Source: Marinobacter persicus (GTDB lineage: Bacteria; Pseudomonadota; Gammaproteobacteria; Pseudomonadales; Oleiphilaceae). Taken from it: 64,000 bases of DNA. The position numbers and the translations under genes were made by a program. The stretch lies in contig NZ_PTIV01000002.1 in the NCBI RefSeq assembly GCF_002934325.1, forward strand, positions 164,149 through 228,148, given 5' to 3'. Under the pieces are notes generated by a model. The model worked only from the letters and a program-made list of their open reading frames with translations, made no database searches and was not told the DNA's origin. This document shows positions 1-8,454 of this stretch, piece after piece. Positions within the stretch are counted from its first letter, which is position 1; every line of letters starts with the position of its first letter.

Positions 1-260
1 TGCATGAACGGCGTGCCGCCCTTGGGATTACCAAAAATCAGCAGTTGCGTTGGCCTCAGGGACTGACCGACTTTCTCGGCTCCGGCGGCATGGTCGATGC
101 GAGCAAACACATTCAAACCCTTGTCCTCGACAATGGACTCCAGCCGATCCATGGTGGCCTGGACAGAGTGCGGACTTTTCAGCGAAACCAGGCCATCGGC
201 GGCACTGGCAAACAGACTCACGGCCATCAGGCCGGCCATCGCTATGGCTCGAACAATCAT
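1..260 (-). CDS. DUF302 family exported protein, partial
   Basis: Reading the minus strand from an ATG at 260 gives an uninterrupted frame that runs off the left edge of the window. It starts with a short hydrophobic signal-like segment (MIVRAIAMAGLMAVSLFASA) and continues with FARIDHAAGAEKVG and a LLIFGNPKGGTP block. The Asp-His-Ala-Ala and FGNPKxGT motifs are typical of DUF302 proteins, small domains of unknown biochemical role that often carry a secretion signal. A purine-rich GGAGTCC lies just before the start. The C-terminal part is outside the window. Identification as DUF302 rests on these motifs. Confidence 0.8.
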   Translation of the reverse strand, partial: MIVRAIAMAGLMAVSLFASAADGLVSLKSPHSVQATMDRLESIVEDKGLNVFARIDHAAGAEKVGQSLRPTQLLIFGNPKGGTPFM

Positions 261-321
261 AACGGACTCCTTTTGAGGGATGCCGGACCGGAGACCAGTC
301 AAACGACCTCCGGCACGAGCC

Positions 322-945
322 CTAACGCAGATCCGGATTCAGCGTATAGGTGCCGGTCACCCGGGCGCTGGCCAGCACATGCCCGGCCATGGCTTCGCGT
401 ACGGCGGCGCCGTCGAACTCGCCATCCAGGCCAAGGCTCTCCACATCCAGCGCATGCACTTCGTAGTGGTAGTGGTGAATAATTTCATCGTTCCAGGGCG
501 GGCAGGGGCCATCATAGCCACCGTAGGTGCCTTCCATGTCCGGGTTGCCGGCCAGGAACTGGGTGTAGTTGTTCACCCCGCGAATACCAATGGGGCCGGG
601 GCCCGGGTCCTTGCCCTTGGGGATCACGCCGTCGCTGTCTTCCCCTTCGGGGATACGGCTGACATCCGCCGGCACGTCCACCAACAGCCAGTGGAAGAAA
701 TCCACCCGGGGCAGGTCGGCGGGCACGGTTTTGCCTTCCTGGTTCACATCGTCGGCCTTGCTGGGCACATCCGGATCAAACATCATGACGACAAAGCTTT
801 TGGTACCTTCCGGTGCCCCTTCCCACACCATTTCCGGGTTGCGGTTTGGACCAAAGCTCATGTGGTCTTCTTCGCTGTAGACACCGAATGCGAACTTCTC
901 CGGCACCGGCTTGCCTTCTTCAACGCCTCGAACCTCTAGTTTCAC
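322..945 (-). CDS. PEBP family protein (YbhB/YbcL-like)
   Basis: 207 aa protein of the phosphatidylethanolamine-binding / Raf-kinase-inhibitor-like family. The start is GTG at 945, preceded by GGAGAAC at suitable spacing. Family motifs seen are DPDVPSK near residue 58, FFHWLLVDVP near residue 83, and a GIRGVNNYTQF / YGGYDGPCPPW segment that forms the ligand pocket. There is no signal peptide, so it is probably cytoplasmic, unlike YbcL. The cellular role of bacterial PEBPs is poorly defined. It stands alone between the DUF302 gene and the AhpD-like gene, all on the minus strand. Confidence 0.88.
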   Translation of the reverse strand: MKLEVRGVEEGKPVPEKFAFGVYSEEDHMSFGPNRNPEMVWEGAPEGTKSFVVMMFDPDVPSKADDVNQEGKTVPADLPRVDFFHWLLVDVPADVSRIPEGEDSDGVIPKGKDPGPGPIGIRGVNNYTQFLAGNPDMEGTYGGYDGPCPPWNDEIIHHYHYEVHALDVESLGLDGEFDGAAVREAMAGHVLASARVTGTYTLNPDLR

Positions 946-1030
946 GGTTTGTTCTCCTTCAACGGTTTTTGTCTGTGTACGCTGTCAGATACCAACAGAT
1001 TAGCAAAGGTTCGGGCAGGATTCAGAGAAG

Positions 1031-1048
1031 GGCCGGGAACGCCCGGCC
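1031..1048 (-). terminator. GC-rich hairpin after the AhpD-like gene
   Basis: GGCCGGG and CCCGGCC pair around a 4-nt loop 15 bp downstream of the minus-strand stop at 1063. There is no T-run on the minus side (CTTCTCT follows), so intrinsic termination is uncertain. The 946-1062 gap holds nothing else recognisable. Confidence 0.35.
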
Positions 1049-1062
1049 TTCGGCCCTCCCAT

Positions 1063-1617
1063 TCAGGAGGGTTTCTTCCATTCAAACTTCTTGAACGGCT
1101 CGTCAATCGGGGTTTCGGCAATGTGGTTAATGTAGTTACTCATGGTCTTCTGGGACAGCACCAGAATCACATCCAATACCTGCCGCTTGCCGTAACCGGC
1201 GTTGTAGAAGGCTTTCAGGTCTTCCTTGCTGACATTGCCCTGCTTGTTCATGACCGCCAGTGTGAAGGTTCTGAGCGCCTCCAGCTTGTCATTGGGCAAA
1301 GGGGTCTCATTGCGCAATGCATCGATGATGTCATCCGAGACATCCATCATCTTGGCAATACCGGTATGTGCCGGCACGCAGTAGTGGCACTCATTCTCCA
1401 CATTGATGGTCTGCCAGACCACTGTCTTCTCATCGTTATCAAAGGCGCTGTCCAGCACCAGTTGATGCAGGGTCTGGTAGGCCTCCAGTACCTGGGGAGA
1501 TTCTGCCATCACCGCATGCAGCCCCGGAATCATGCCCATGGCCTTTTCCGAATTCTCCAGCAGGGGTTTGGACGCCTCTGGTGCGGTCGATTTGTCGTGC
1601 AGTTTGAAGTCAGTCAT
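1063..1617 (-). CDS. Carboxymuconolactone decarboxylase / AhpD-like protein
   Basis: 184 aa from the ATG at 1617, chosen because AAGAGGTG lies just upstream and family homology begins here. The frame is open further upstream to 1650 but that part looks non-coding. The redox motif ECHYCVPAH (Cys77, Cys80, His84) matches the CxxC-xxx-H site of AhpD/CMD-type alkylhydroperoxidases. The family acts as thiol-dependent peroxidase adaptors; the true substrate here is unknown. It is divergent from a TetR regulator with palindromes between them, so regulation by that protein is likely. Confidence 0.87.
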   Translation of the reverse strand: MTDFKLHDKSTAPEASKPLLENSEKAMGMIPGLHAVMAESPQVLEAYQTLHQLVLDSAFDNDEKTVVWQTINVENECHYCVPAHTGIAKMMDVSDDIIDALRNETPLPNDKLEALRTFTLAVMNKQGNVSKEDLKAFYNAGYGKRQVLDVILVLSQKTMSNYINHIAETPIDEPFKKFEWKKPS

Positions 1618-1631
1618 GAAACACCTCTTAC

Positions 1632-1707
1632 TTGAATGATTGCTCAGCACCCTTCACTCTAGCTATTATTGAACGATGACTCAAGTTATAGTTGAATGAA
1701 TCTTCAA
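1632..1707. promoter_or_regulatory. Candidate TetR operators between divergent genes
   Basis: Three related 16-bp imperfect palindromes of form TTGA-N8-TCAA: 1632-1647 (TTGAATGATTGCTCAG), 1669-1684 (TTGAACGATGACTCAA) and 1692-1707 (TTGAATGAATCTTCAA). A minus-strand promoter for the AhpD-like gene can be drawn as TTGAGT (1679-1684) with 17-bp spacing to TAGAGT (about 1656-1661), so the middle site would cover its -35. The sites fit autoregulation by the TetR protein and repression of the divergent gene. This is inferred from position and symmetry only. Confidence 0.55.
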
Positions 1708-1730
1708 CACGAGCACAAACGGGGGCAATT

Positions 1731-2333
1731 ATGGCCAGACACCCTCAGTACAACCGGGATGCAGCTTTGCACAAAGCGGTTGGTCTGTTCTGGGAAAAGG
1801 GCTACCACGGCAGCTCCATGAAACAGATCGAACAAACCCTGGACATGCGCCCGGGCAGTATTTACGCCGCCTTTGGCAGCAAGGACGGTCTGTTTTCAGA
1901 GGCGCTGGCCCGCTACGCCGAACAGGGTGGTGAGGAACTATCCGGTCATATGCAACAATACGACTCCATAGTCGATGGCCTGCAGGCGTACCTGCGCCAT
2001 GTCGCCATGAGCTGCCAGCAGGACGCCTGCCCGTCCCGGGCCTGCATGATCGTGAAGACCCTGCTGGAAACCAGTCACACCAATGACACTCTCGCCAATC
2101 AGGCGCGGGAGGTCCTGGCTGCCATCGAAAGCACCCTGGCCAGCTTGCTGGAGCAGGCCCAAAGCCGGGGAGAGCTGGTCCCGGGGACTGATTGCAACCG
2201 CCTGGCGCGCCTGCTGCAAAGCCAGATCATGGGGCTTCGAGCCATGGCCGAGCGGGGGCTTTCCGAGCAACAACTGGCCGAACTGGCCGACGACATGGCG
2301 AACCTGCTGGAACCCCACCGCACAAAGCATTAA
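1731..2333 (+). CDS. TetR/AcrR family transcriptional regulator
   Basis: 200 aa from the ATG at 1731 (MARHPQYNRDAAL), which has GGGGGCA upstream; an earlier in-frame start at 1692 would overlap the operator palindromes. The N-terminal helix-turn-helix spans roughly residues 10-55 (AVGLFWEKGYHGSSMKQIEQ, then MRPGSIYAAFGSKDGLF), typical of TetR proteins. The C-terminal half contains several cysteines (CQQDACPSRAC), also common in TetR regulators of AhpD-like or oxidoreductase genes. It probably represses the divergent AhpD-like gene. The ligand is unknown. Confidence 0.9.
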   Translation: MARHPQYNRDAALHKAVGLFWEKGYHGSSMKQIEQTLDMRPGSIYAAFGSKDGLFSEALARYAEQGGEELSGHMQQYDSIVDGLQAYLRHVAMSCQQDACPSRACMIVKTLLETSHTNDTLANQAREVLAAIESTLASLLEQAQSRGELVPGTDCNRLARLLQSQIMGLRAMAERGLSEQQLAELADDMANLLEPHRTKH

Positions 2334-2373
2334 GCTTGCTACTCTTCTGATTTCATGAGTGGGGCAAGCAGTT

Positions 2374-3684
2374 ATGGACGAGCTTCATCACATTGTAGTG
2401 GTCGGCGGTGGTGCCGGCGGCCTGGAACTGGTCACCAGCCTGGGCAACAAGCTGGGGCGAAAGAAAAAGGCCCGGATCTCCCTGGTTGATGCCGGCCTGA
2501 CCCACGTATGGAAGCCCCTGCTGCACGAAGTGGCCTCCGGCTCACTGGACGCAAGCGCCAACGAAATCAATTATCGCGCCCACGCCCGCAAGCACCATTA
2601 CGAGTTCCAGCTGGGCCGGATGAGCGGCCTGGACCGGGCCAACCGGGAAATCGTCATCGCCCCTTTCCATGACGAGGAAGGCCACGAGGTGGTGCCGGAA
2701 CGGCGGATACAGTACGACACCCTGGTGATCGCCGTGGGCAGCACCGCCAATGATTTCGGAACCCCCGGCGCGCAGGACCACTGCCTGTTCCTGGACAGCC
2801 TCAGGCAGGCCCGGCGCTTCCACAACCTTCTGCTCAACGCCTTCCTTCGTAAAAACCACGAAGCCCATCAGGGCCAGGCCCACACGCTCAATATCAGCAT
2901 CATCGGGGCCGGCGCAACCGGGGTGGAACTGGCGGCGGAGCTGCGGCTGGCTTCCCGGGAACTGCCTACCTATGGCATGAACCACCTGCAGCCCTCCGAC
3001 ATTGCCATTAACGTTATTGAGGCCGCAGACCGAATCCTCCCCGCGCTGCCCGCCCGGCTATCGGCCGGCGCCACCCGGGAATTGCAGCGCCAGAAGATTC
3101 AGGTGTTAACCGGGCAGCCGGTGAGTGAAATTCGTGAGGACAGCCTGGTGATGAAGGATGGCACCGAGCTGCCATCGGAAATGACCATCTGGGCCGCCGG
3201 CATCAAGGCGCCGTCGTTCCTGGCTGATCTCGACGGCCTGGAAACCAACCGGGGCAACCAGCTGGTGGTCGAGCAGACCCTGCAAACCACGCAGGATGCC
3301 GATATTTTCGCCTTTGGTGATTGCGCCGCCTGCCCGCAGCCGGATTCCGACCTCCCGGTACCACCGAGGGCACAGGCGGCGCACCAGCAGGCCGATGCCC
3401 TGTTCAAGACCCTGTGCAACCGCCTGAAAGGCGAAGCCGCCGTGCCATTTGTCTATAACGACCATGGCTCGCTGATCAATTTCAGCCGCTACACCACGGT
3501 GGGCAACCTCATGGGCAACCTGTCCGGGCGCAGCATGTACATCGAAGGCAAGGTGGCTCGGCTGTTCTACCTGTCCCTCTACCGGATGCACCAGGTGGCC
3601 CTGCACGGGTTCGTGCGCACCGGCATCATCTGGTTGATGGACAAGATCAGCCGGGCCATGCAGCCACGGCTGAAGCTGCACTGA
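2374..3684 (+). CDS. ndh: Type II NADH:quinone oxidoreductase (NDH-2)
   Basis: 436 aa from ATG 2374, preceded by GTGGGG; a GTG at 2359 is possible but too close to that SD. Two dinucleotide-binding folds are visible: FAD site VVGGGAGGLELV near the N-terminus and NAD(H) site IIGAGATGVELAAEL near residue 175. A second FAD contact, FAFGDCAAC, lies near residue 310. The C-terminus (GIIWLMDKISRAMQPRLKLH) is amphipathic and basic, consistent with membrane attachment of single-subunit, non-proton-pumping NDH-2. It would feed electrons to the quinone pool in parallel with the Nuo complex encoded 3.3 kb away. Confidence 0.88.
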   Translation: MDELHHIVVVGGGAGGLELVTSLGNKLGRKKKARISLVDAGLTHVWKPLLHEVASGSLDASANEINYRAHARKHHYEFQLGRMSGLDRANREIVIAPFHDEEGHEVVPERRIQYDTLVIAVGSTANDFGTPGAQDHCLFLDSLRQARRFHNLLLNAFLRKNHEAHQGQAHTLNISIIGAGATGVELAAELRLASRELPTYGMNHLQPSDIAINVIEAADRILPALPARLSAGATRELQRQKIQVLTGQPVSEIREDSLVMKDGTELPSEMTIWAAGIKAPSFLADLDGLETNRGNQLVVEQTLQTTQDADIFAFGDCAACPQPDSDLPVPPRAQAAHQQADALFKTLCNRLKGEAAVPFVYNDHGSLINFSRYTTVGNLMGNLSGRSMYIEGKVARLFYLSLYRMHQVALHGFVRTGIIWLMDKISRAMQPRLKLH

Positions 3685-4791
3685 TCACCCGGCCGAAAAG
3701 CCCTCGATAAACTTGCGGTCGATACGGTCTTTCAGGCGCCAGACCCAACGACCGAAAAAGGTCAGGGGGCCGTAACTGCCAATAGCGGTCTGGTCGCCAC
3801 ACGCCAGCAGGTACAGCGAATAACGGCGCGGTCGGAAGGGTTTCAGGTCGGCACCAACCAGCGCTGACCGCAGGTTGCCGGCCAGGACGGGCCCGGCCTT
3901 CACCGCGTGCACGCCGGAGCGGTTGAGGGCACCATCCTCGCGGCTGCAGGTATCGCCCACGGCAAACACGTTGGAGTGGGAGAGGCTCTGGTGGCAGGCA
4001 CTCACCCGCACGAAGCCCTCCTCGTCCACCGCCAGCCCACTGTCTTTCAGGAAAGGCTCGGCCGCCGCACCCGTGGCGGCCAGCACCGGCCCGGCCTTCA
4101 GCCGCGTGCCATCGGCCAGCTGCAATTTACCGTCGCGAACCGCAGCGCGCTGTTCAATCACCGTCACCCGCCGGCGCACCAGCTTCCTGCCCGCCAGCCG
4201 GCGCATCAGGGCATTGAAGCCCGGCAGCGGCCCGCTGTCGCCGGCAATCAGCGACACCCGACCACCCCCCTGATGGTTGTGGCGAACCACGTTGGCCGCC
4301 GCCATGGCCAGTTCCACCCCGGCGGCACCGCCGCCCACCACCACGAGATGACCAGCGCCGGTGGTCTGGCACTGTTCCTCGAACTCCCGCCACTGGGCCT
4401 GAAAGCGGTCGATGGGTTTCACGCTGATCAGCGGGTCGTCGTATCCCTTCAGGTCTGCCAGGTTGGAGCCGGAGCCGATATCAATCGACAGCCAGTCGTA
4501 ATCCACCTGCCTGCCATTGTGCAAGCGGATTTTTCGGGCCTCGGCATCCAGTGCCACCGCCCTGTCGAGGATCAGCTCACCGCCGGCGGCCGACACCTGG
4601 GGCTCTACTTCAATACGACACTGCTCCAACCGGTAGTGGCCCGCGATCCAGCCCGGCAACATGCCCGAGTAGTACTGCCAGCGGGAGGGGCTGATCACCA
4701 CCAGCTCGGTATCTGGCGGCGGCGATTGGGCAAATTCGCGGAGGACGATCAGATGGGCGTGTCCCGCGCCCAGTAATACCAGTCGTTTCAA
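3685..4791 (-). CDS. FAD-dependent oxidoreductase, SelD-N-like (TIGR03169 type)
   Basis: 368 aa if translation starts at TTG 4791 with AGGGAG 6 bp upstream; the frame is open to 4923 but that extension overlaps the divergent glycosyltransferase gene. It opens with VLLGAGHAHLIVLREFA, a FAD-binding motif with the GHAH signature of the pyridine nucleotide-disulfide oxidoreductases that elsewhere are fused N-terminal to selenophosphate synthetase. A second Rossmann motif VVGGGAAGVELA and FAVGDTCS follow. The stop abuts the ndh stop tail to tail. No selD is in the window; substrate unknown. Confidence 0.78.
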   Translation of the reverse strand: MKRLVLLGAGHAHLIVLREFAQSPPPDTELVVISPSRWQYYSGMLPGWIAGHYRLEQCRIEVEPQVSAAGGELILDRAVALDAEARKIRLHNGRQVDYDWLSIDIGSGSNLADLKGYDDPLISVKPIDRFQAQWREFEEQCQTTGAGHLVVVGGGAAGVELAMAAANVVRHNHQGGGRVSLIAGDSGPLPGFNALMRRLAGRKLVRRRVTVIEQRAAVRDGKLQLADGTRLKAGPVLAATGAAAEPFLKDSGLAVDEEGFVRVSACHQSLSHSNVFAVGDTCSREDGALNRSGVHAVKAGPVLAGNLRSALVGADLKPFRPRRYSLYLLACGDQTAIGSYGPLTFFGRWVWRLKDRIDRKFIEGFSAG

Positions 4792-4862
4792 CGGTGGCTC
4801 CCTGACGGTGTTGATCCAGTAGCGGTGATCCAATGGGTCGTTCCGGCAATAATGGTAGAGTA

Positions 4863-5585
4863 ATGAATCAAATACCACTGTTTCCGGACAAGCGCATGGC
4901 TTCAGACCCAAACAACTGGGCAATCATCGTCCCCATACTCAACGAAGCGGATGCCCTGCCCGAATTGCTTGAACACCTTCAGCACTGGCGCGACCAGGGC
5001 GCGGAAGTGGTCCTTGCCGATGGCGGCAGCGACGATGCCAGCGCCGACATGGCCCGCCAGCAGGGATTCACCGTTATCCAGGCACCCCGGGGACGGGCCC
5101 GGCAGATGAACGCCGGAGCCAAGGCCAGCAAGGCGCGCCATCTGCTGTTCCTGCACGCCGATACCCGATTACCATCCGGGGCGGACCAACGGATTGATTC
5201 GGCGCTGGGCGACCAGAGCATTGCCTGGGGCCGTTTTGATGTGTGCATTGCAGGCTGCTCGAAAATGCTGCCGGTCATCGCCTGGTTCATGAATCACCGT
5301 TCCCGACTCACCGGCATTGCCACCGGCGACCAGGCCCTGTTCATGACCCGGGAGGCTTTCGAAACCGTCGGCGGATTTCCCGACCAGCCGCTGATGGAAG
5401 ACGTGGAAATCAGCCGCCGGCTGAAACAAATTGCCCCACCAGCGTGTCTACAGGAAAAAGTCACCACCTCCGGCCGGCGCTGGGACACTCGCGGCAGCTG
5501 GCACACCATCTGGCTGATGTGGCAACTGCGCTGGGCCTACTGGCGCGGCACCCCGGCCGAACAACTGGCGGAACGCTATCAATGA
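4863..5585 (+). CDS. Family 2-like glycosyltransferase (TIGR04283)
   Basis: About 240 aa. Start at ATG 4863 is preferred but ATG 4896 (MASDPNNW) is also possible; ribosome-binding signals are weak for both. The GT-A fold is shown by IIVPILNEADALPELL near the start, LADGGSDD (nucleotide-binding Asp), FLHADTRLP (DxD-like) and GGFPDQPLMEDVEISRRL (acceptor/catalytic region). These resemble the TIGR04283 family, named after its neighbourhood with arsenosugar genes in other bacteria. It overlaps the next gene by ATGA and forms a three-gene operon with it and the DUF3047 gene. Confidence 0.8.
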   Translation: MNQIPLFPDKRMASDPNNWAIIVPILNEADALPELLEHLQHWRDQGAEVVLADGGSDDASADMARQQGFTVIQAPRGRARQMNAGAKASKARHLLFLHADTRLPSGADQRIDSALGDQSIAWGRFDVCIAGCSKMLPVIAWFMNHRSRLTGIATGDQALFMTREAFETVGGFPDQPLMEDVEISRRLKQIAPPACLQEKVTTSGRRWDTRGSWHTIWLMWQLRWAYWRGTPAEQLAERYQ

Positions 5586-6229
5586 CACCAGTTCGAATCA
5601 TTATTATTGCCAAGGAACCCCGGCCGGGCTTTGCCAAAACCCGGTTGATGCCGGCCCTGGGCGCACGGGGCGCGGCGGACCTGGCCGACCGCCTGCTGCG
5701 GCACACCTTCACACAGGCCCTCGCGGCCAAAGTCGGCCCGGTGGAGCTGTGCGTGGCGCCCGACGCCGAAACCCCCTATTGGCAGGCCCTGGTGGAAAAT
5801 GCTTCCGGAAATTCCGGTCAACCGGTGGCCCTGACCCAACAGATCGAAGGCGACCTGGGCACCCGGATGGCCACCGCCGCCCGGAGGGGGCTGGAAAACG
5901 GCACGCCGGTCATGCTGATCGGCACCGACTGCCCGACCCTGGATGCCGGCCGCCTGGCCAGGATGGCAGCCACGCTGGCCGAACACGACGCCTGCCTGTG
6001 CCCGGTCAGGGACGGCGGCTATTCACTGCTGGGACTCACCCGGCTGGACGACGCGCTGTTCCAGGACATCCCCTGGAGCACCGGGCAGGTCGCCTCGCTG
6101 ACCCGCCAGCGCCTGAAGCAGTTGGGCTGGTGCTGGCAGGAAAGTGAGCTGCTCATGGATGTGGACGAACCCGCCGATCTGCACCACCTTGAAGAGGCAC
6201 ACCCACAACTTGCACGGAGCGAGCCATGA
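5582..6229 (+). CDS. Nucleotidyl/glycosyl-transferase-like protein (TIGR04282, DUF2064)
   Basis: 215 aa. The ATG at 5582 overlaps the previous stop codon (ATGA), which fixes the start; the longer open frame upstream is a shadow of the previous gene. It begins IIIIAKEPRPGFAKTRLMP, resembling the nucleotide-binding loop of GT-A/nucleotidyltransferase folds, and has LIGTDCPTLD and PVRDGGYSLLGL motifs diagnostic of the DUF2064/TIGR04282 family. This family is nearly always paired with TIGR04283, as here. The reaction is not established; 'arsenosugar' is a context label and no arsenic methylase is present in this window. Confidence 0.82.
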   Translation: MTPVRIIIIAKEPRPGFAKTRLMPALGARGAADLADRLLRHTFTQALAAKVGPVELCVAPDAETPYWQALVENASGNSGQPVALTQQIEGDLGTRMATAARRGLENGTPVMLIGTDCPTLDAGRLARMAATLAEHDACLCPVRDGGYSLLGLTRLDDALFQDIPWSTGQVASLTRQRLKQLGWCWQESELLMDVDEPADLHHLEEAHPQLARSEP

Positions 6230-7014
6230 AACCGACATCACTGCTCGGCCCGATACTGGGCCTTACCCTGGCAACTTCGGCCACGGCCGCCCCGGACACC
6301 GATACCCTGGGGGATTTCAGCCGCTACGACACCCTGCCGCAGGCACCCTGGCAGCTGGTGCCCTTCGACGGCCTGCCCCCGACCGAGTACCAACGCGTTA
6401 CCCAAGGTGGCGTTGCGGCGGTGAAAGCCACCTCCGAGGCCAGCATGGCGCTGCTGGCCCGGCCCCTGGAAGTAAATCTGGAGCAAAACCCGGTGCTGTG
6501 CTGGCGCTGGTGGGTGGATGAGCCGGTGCAACAAGCGGATATGTCGAAAAAATCCGGCGACGACTACGCCGCCCGGGTGTATGTGACCTTCGACCTGCCC
6601 AGCAGCGCCATGAGCCTGGGCACCCGGATGAAACTGTCGGTTGGCCGGACCCTCTTTGGCGAACAACTGCCGGATGCCGCGATCAACTACGTCTGGGACA
6701 ATACGCATGCGGTCGGCACCGCCATGCCCAATGCCTACACCGACCGGGCGCAAATGCTGGTACTGCGCAGCGGCATGGAAGACACCGGCCAATGGGTGGA
6801 GGAGCGGCGCAACCTGCTGGAGGATTTGCAGCGGTTCTTCGACACCGCGCCGGACCGCCCCCTGCAACTGGCCATCGCCTCGGACAGTGACGACACCGGC
6901 AGCAGCGCCAGTGCCCTGTTCGCGGACATTCACCTGGTGGCCGAGGGCGAACAATGCCAGTTTCCCTCGCCAGACAATTCTGAAAACACCGAGAGCGCCG
7001 GGTCCGGTGGCTAA
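6226..7014 (+). CDS. DUF3047 family exported protein
   Basis: 262 aa, ATGA-overlapped with the upstream gene. An N-terminal signal peptide (hydrophobic LLGPILGLTLATSATAA, cleavage after ATAA) predicts export. The mature part contains LCWRWWVDEP, DDYAARVYVTFD and INYVWDNTH blocks typical of DUF3047 proteins, which lack known enzymatic function. The C-terminus is acidic and Ser-rich. Translational coupling with the two transferase-like genes suggests a shared envelope-related pathway; this is inference. It is convergent with nuoN 6 bp downstream. Confidence 0.8.
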   Translation: MKPTSLLGPILGLTLATSATAAPDTDTLGDFSRYDTLPQAPWQLVPFDGLPPTEYQRVTQGGVAAVKATSEASMALLARPLEVNLEQNPVLCWRWWVDEPVQQADMSKKSGDDYAARVYVTFDLPSSAMSLGTRMKLSVGRTLFGEQLPDAAINYVWDNTHAVGTAMPNAYTDRAQMLVLRSGMEDTGQWVEERRNLLEDLQRFFDTAPDRPLQLAIASDSDDTGSSASALFADIHLVAEGEQCQFPSPDNSENTESAGSGG

Positions 7015-7020
7015 GCGACC

Positions 7021-8454
7021 TCAGTTACCCGCCAAGTGCTGCACCCATCCGATCATCGGTGTGGGGTAGATCCCGAGCACCAGAATGATCACCGCCAGGG
7101 CGATCAGGGTGATGCCGCCCAGGCGGCTGCCCCAGTCATTGGACACGTCCCGGGCGCGCATACCCGGCTCTGGCAGGTACAGGGTCACCATCACCCGCAG
7201 ATAGTAGTAGAGCCCGATGGCGCTGCCGGCGATAACCCCGCCCACCAGCCACCAGCGGGCGTCCGCCACGCCCAGGGCGATCACGTAGAACTTGCCGATG
7301 AACCCGGCGGTCAGGGGAATGCCGGCCAGGGACAGGAAACTGATGGTCATCACCGCCGCCAGGTAGGGCCGGCGCCAGAACAACCCGCGATACAGCGGCA
7401 GACCGTCGGCATCCTCGCCCCCGAACGGGCTGGAGACCAGCGTCACCACCCCGAATGCCGCCAGCGTGGTTACCAGGTAGGTGACCAGATACACGCCCGT
7501 GGTTTCCATGGCCAGGGCATTGCCCGCCACAATCGCCACCAGCAGGTAGCCGAAGTGGGCGATGGAGGAATAACCCAGCAGGCGCTTGAGGTTGGCCTGG
7601 AACAGCGCCAGCAGGTTGCCCGCCAGCATGGTCAGCAACGCCAGAACCGTGATCAGCCCCTGAACCCACTCGCTGGCAAACACCGGCGCCGCCAGCACCA
7701 GCCGTAGCAACACCACGAACACCGCCAGTTTGCTGACCGTGGCCAGGAAGATGGTGGCCGGCGCCGGGCCACCCTGGTAGACATCCGGGGTCCACAGGTG
7801 AAACGGCACCACCGACAGCTTGAAGCCCAGCCCCACCACCATCAGCGCGGCACCGGCCAGCATCCAGGCATCCGGTGCATCGACGAGGGCGCCAGCAATA
7901 CCGGCAAGATCCATCGCCCCGGTGCGGGCATAGATCAACGCCATGCCAAACAACAGGAAGGCGGTGGCCGCCGCTGACAGCAGCAGGTACTTGATGCCAG
8001 CCTCCAATGACCGCTCGGCCCGGAAGCTGTAGGCCAGCATGCCGTACAGGGGCATGGACAACAGTTCCAGGCTGATGAACAGCATGGCCAGGTGGTCGCT
8101 GGCCACCAGACCCAGGGCACCAGCCGTGGCGCACAGGATCAGCAGATAGAACTCCTCCCGTGGGCCAATGTAGCCGGTCAAATAGTGGTGGCTCAGGATC
8201 ACCGTCACCAGCGCTGACACCAGCACCAGGGCGCCAGCCATCACCGTCAGCCCGTCCACCTGCATCAGGGGTGGGGAACTGGCGGCCGGAATGGTCAAAG
8301 GCAGGGTCACAAGGGCCGCTACCAGGCCCGCCGCCGAGACCAGGGCTGTGACCGCGTGGTGGCGCTGCCAGGCAATTCCCAGCATGGCAATAACTGCGGT
8401 TGACCCCACCAGGATCAGCGGCAACAAGGTGATCAGGTGAGCAGCCGTCAGCAT
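7021..8454 (-). CDS. nuoN: NADH-quinone oxidoreductase subunit N
   Basis: 477 aa from the ATG at 8454, which overlaps the nuoM stop by one base (TGATG); an upstream TTG at 8457 is less likely. Highly hydrophobic with about 14 membrane spans and the antiporter-like subunit signature (LGFKLSVVPFHLWTPDVYQG, with the conserved Lys in the proton channel). It is the last gene of the nuo operon, forming one of three Mrp-like proton-translocating subunits of respiratory complex I in the inner membrane. Confidence 0.96.
   Translation of the reverse strand: MLTAAHLITLLPLILVGSTAVIAMLGIAWQRHHAVTALVSAAGLVAALVTLPLTIPAASSPPLMQVDGLTVMAGALVLVSALVTVILSHHYLTGYIGPREEFYLLILCATAGALGLVASDHLAMLFISLELLSMPLYGMLAYSFRAERSLEAGIKYLLLSAAATAFLLFGMALIYARTGAMDLAGIAGALVDAPDAWMLAGAALMVVGLGFKLSVVPFHLWTPDVYQGGPAPATIFLATVSKLAVFVVLLRLVLAAPVFASEWVQGLITVLALLTMLAGNLLALFQANLKRLLGYSSIAHFGYLLVAIVAGNALAMETTGVYLVTYLVTTLAAFGVVTLVSSPFGGEDADGLPLYRGLFWRRPYLAAVMTISFLSLAGIPLTAGFIGKFYVIALGVADARWWLVGGVIAGSAIGLYYYLRVMVTLYLPEPGMRARDVSNDWGSRLGGITLIALAVIILVLGIYPTPMIGWVQHLAGN

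Noticed and set aside
4792..4923. Longer N-terminus for the SelD-N-like oxidoreductase
   Set aside because: It overlaps the divergent glycosyltransferase, and the FAD motif begins directly after TTG 4791 with a good Shine-Dalgarno.
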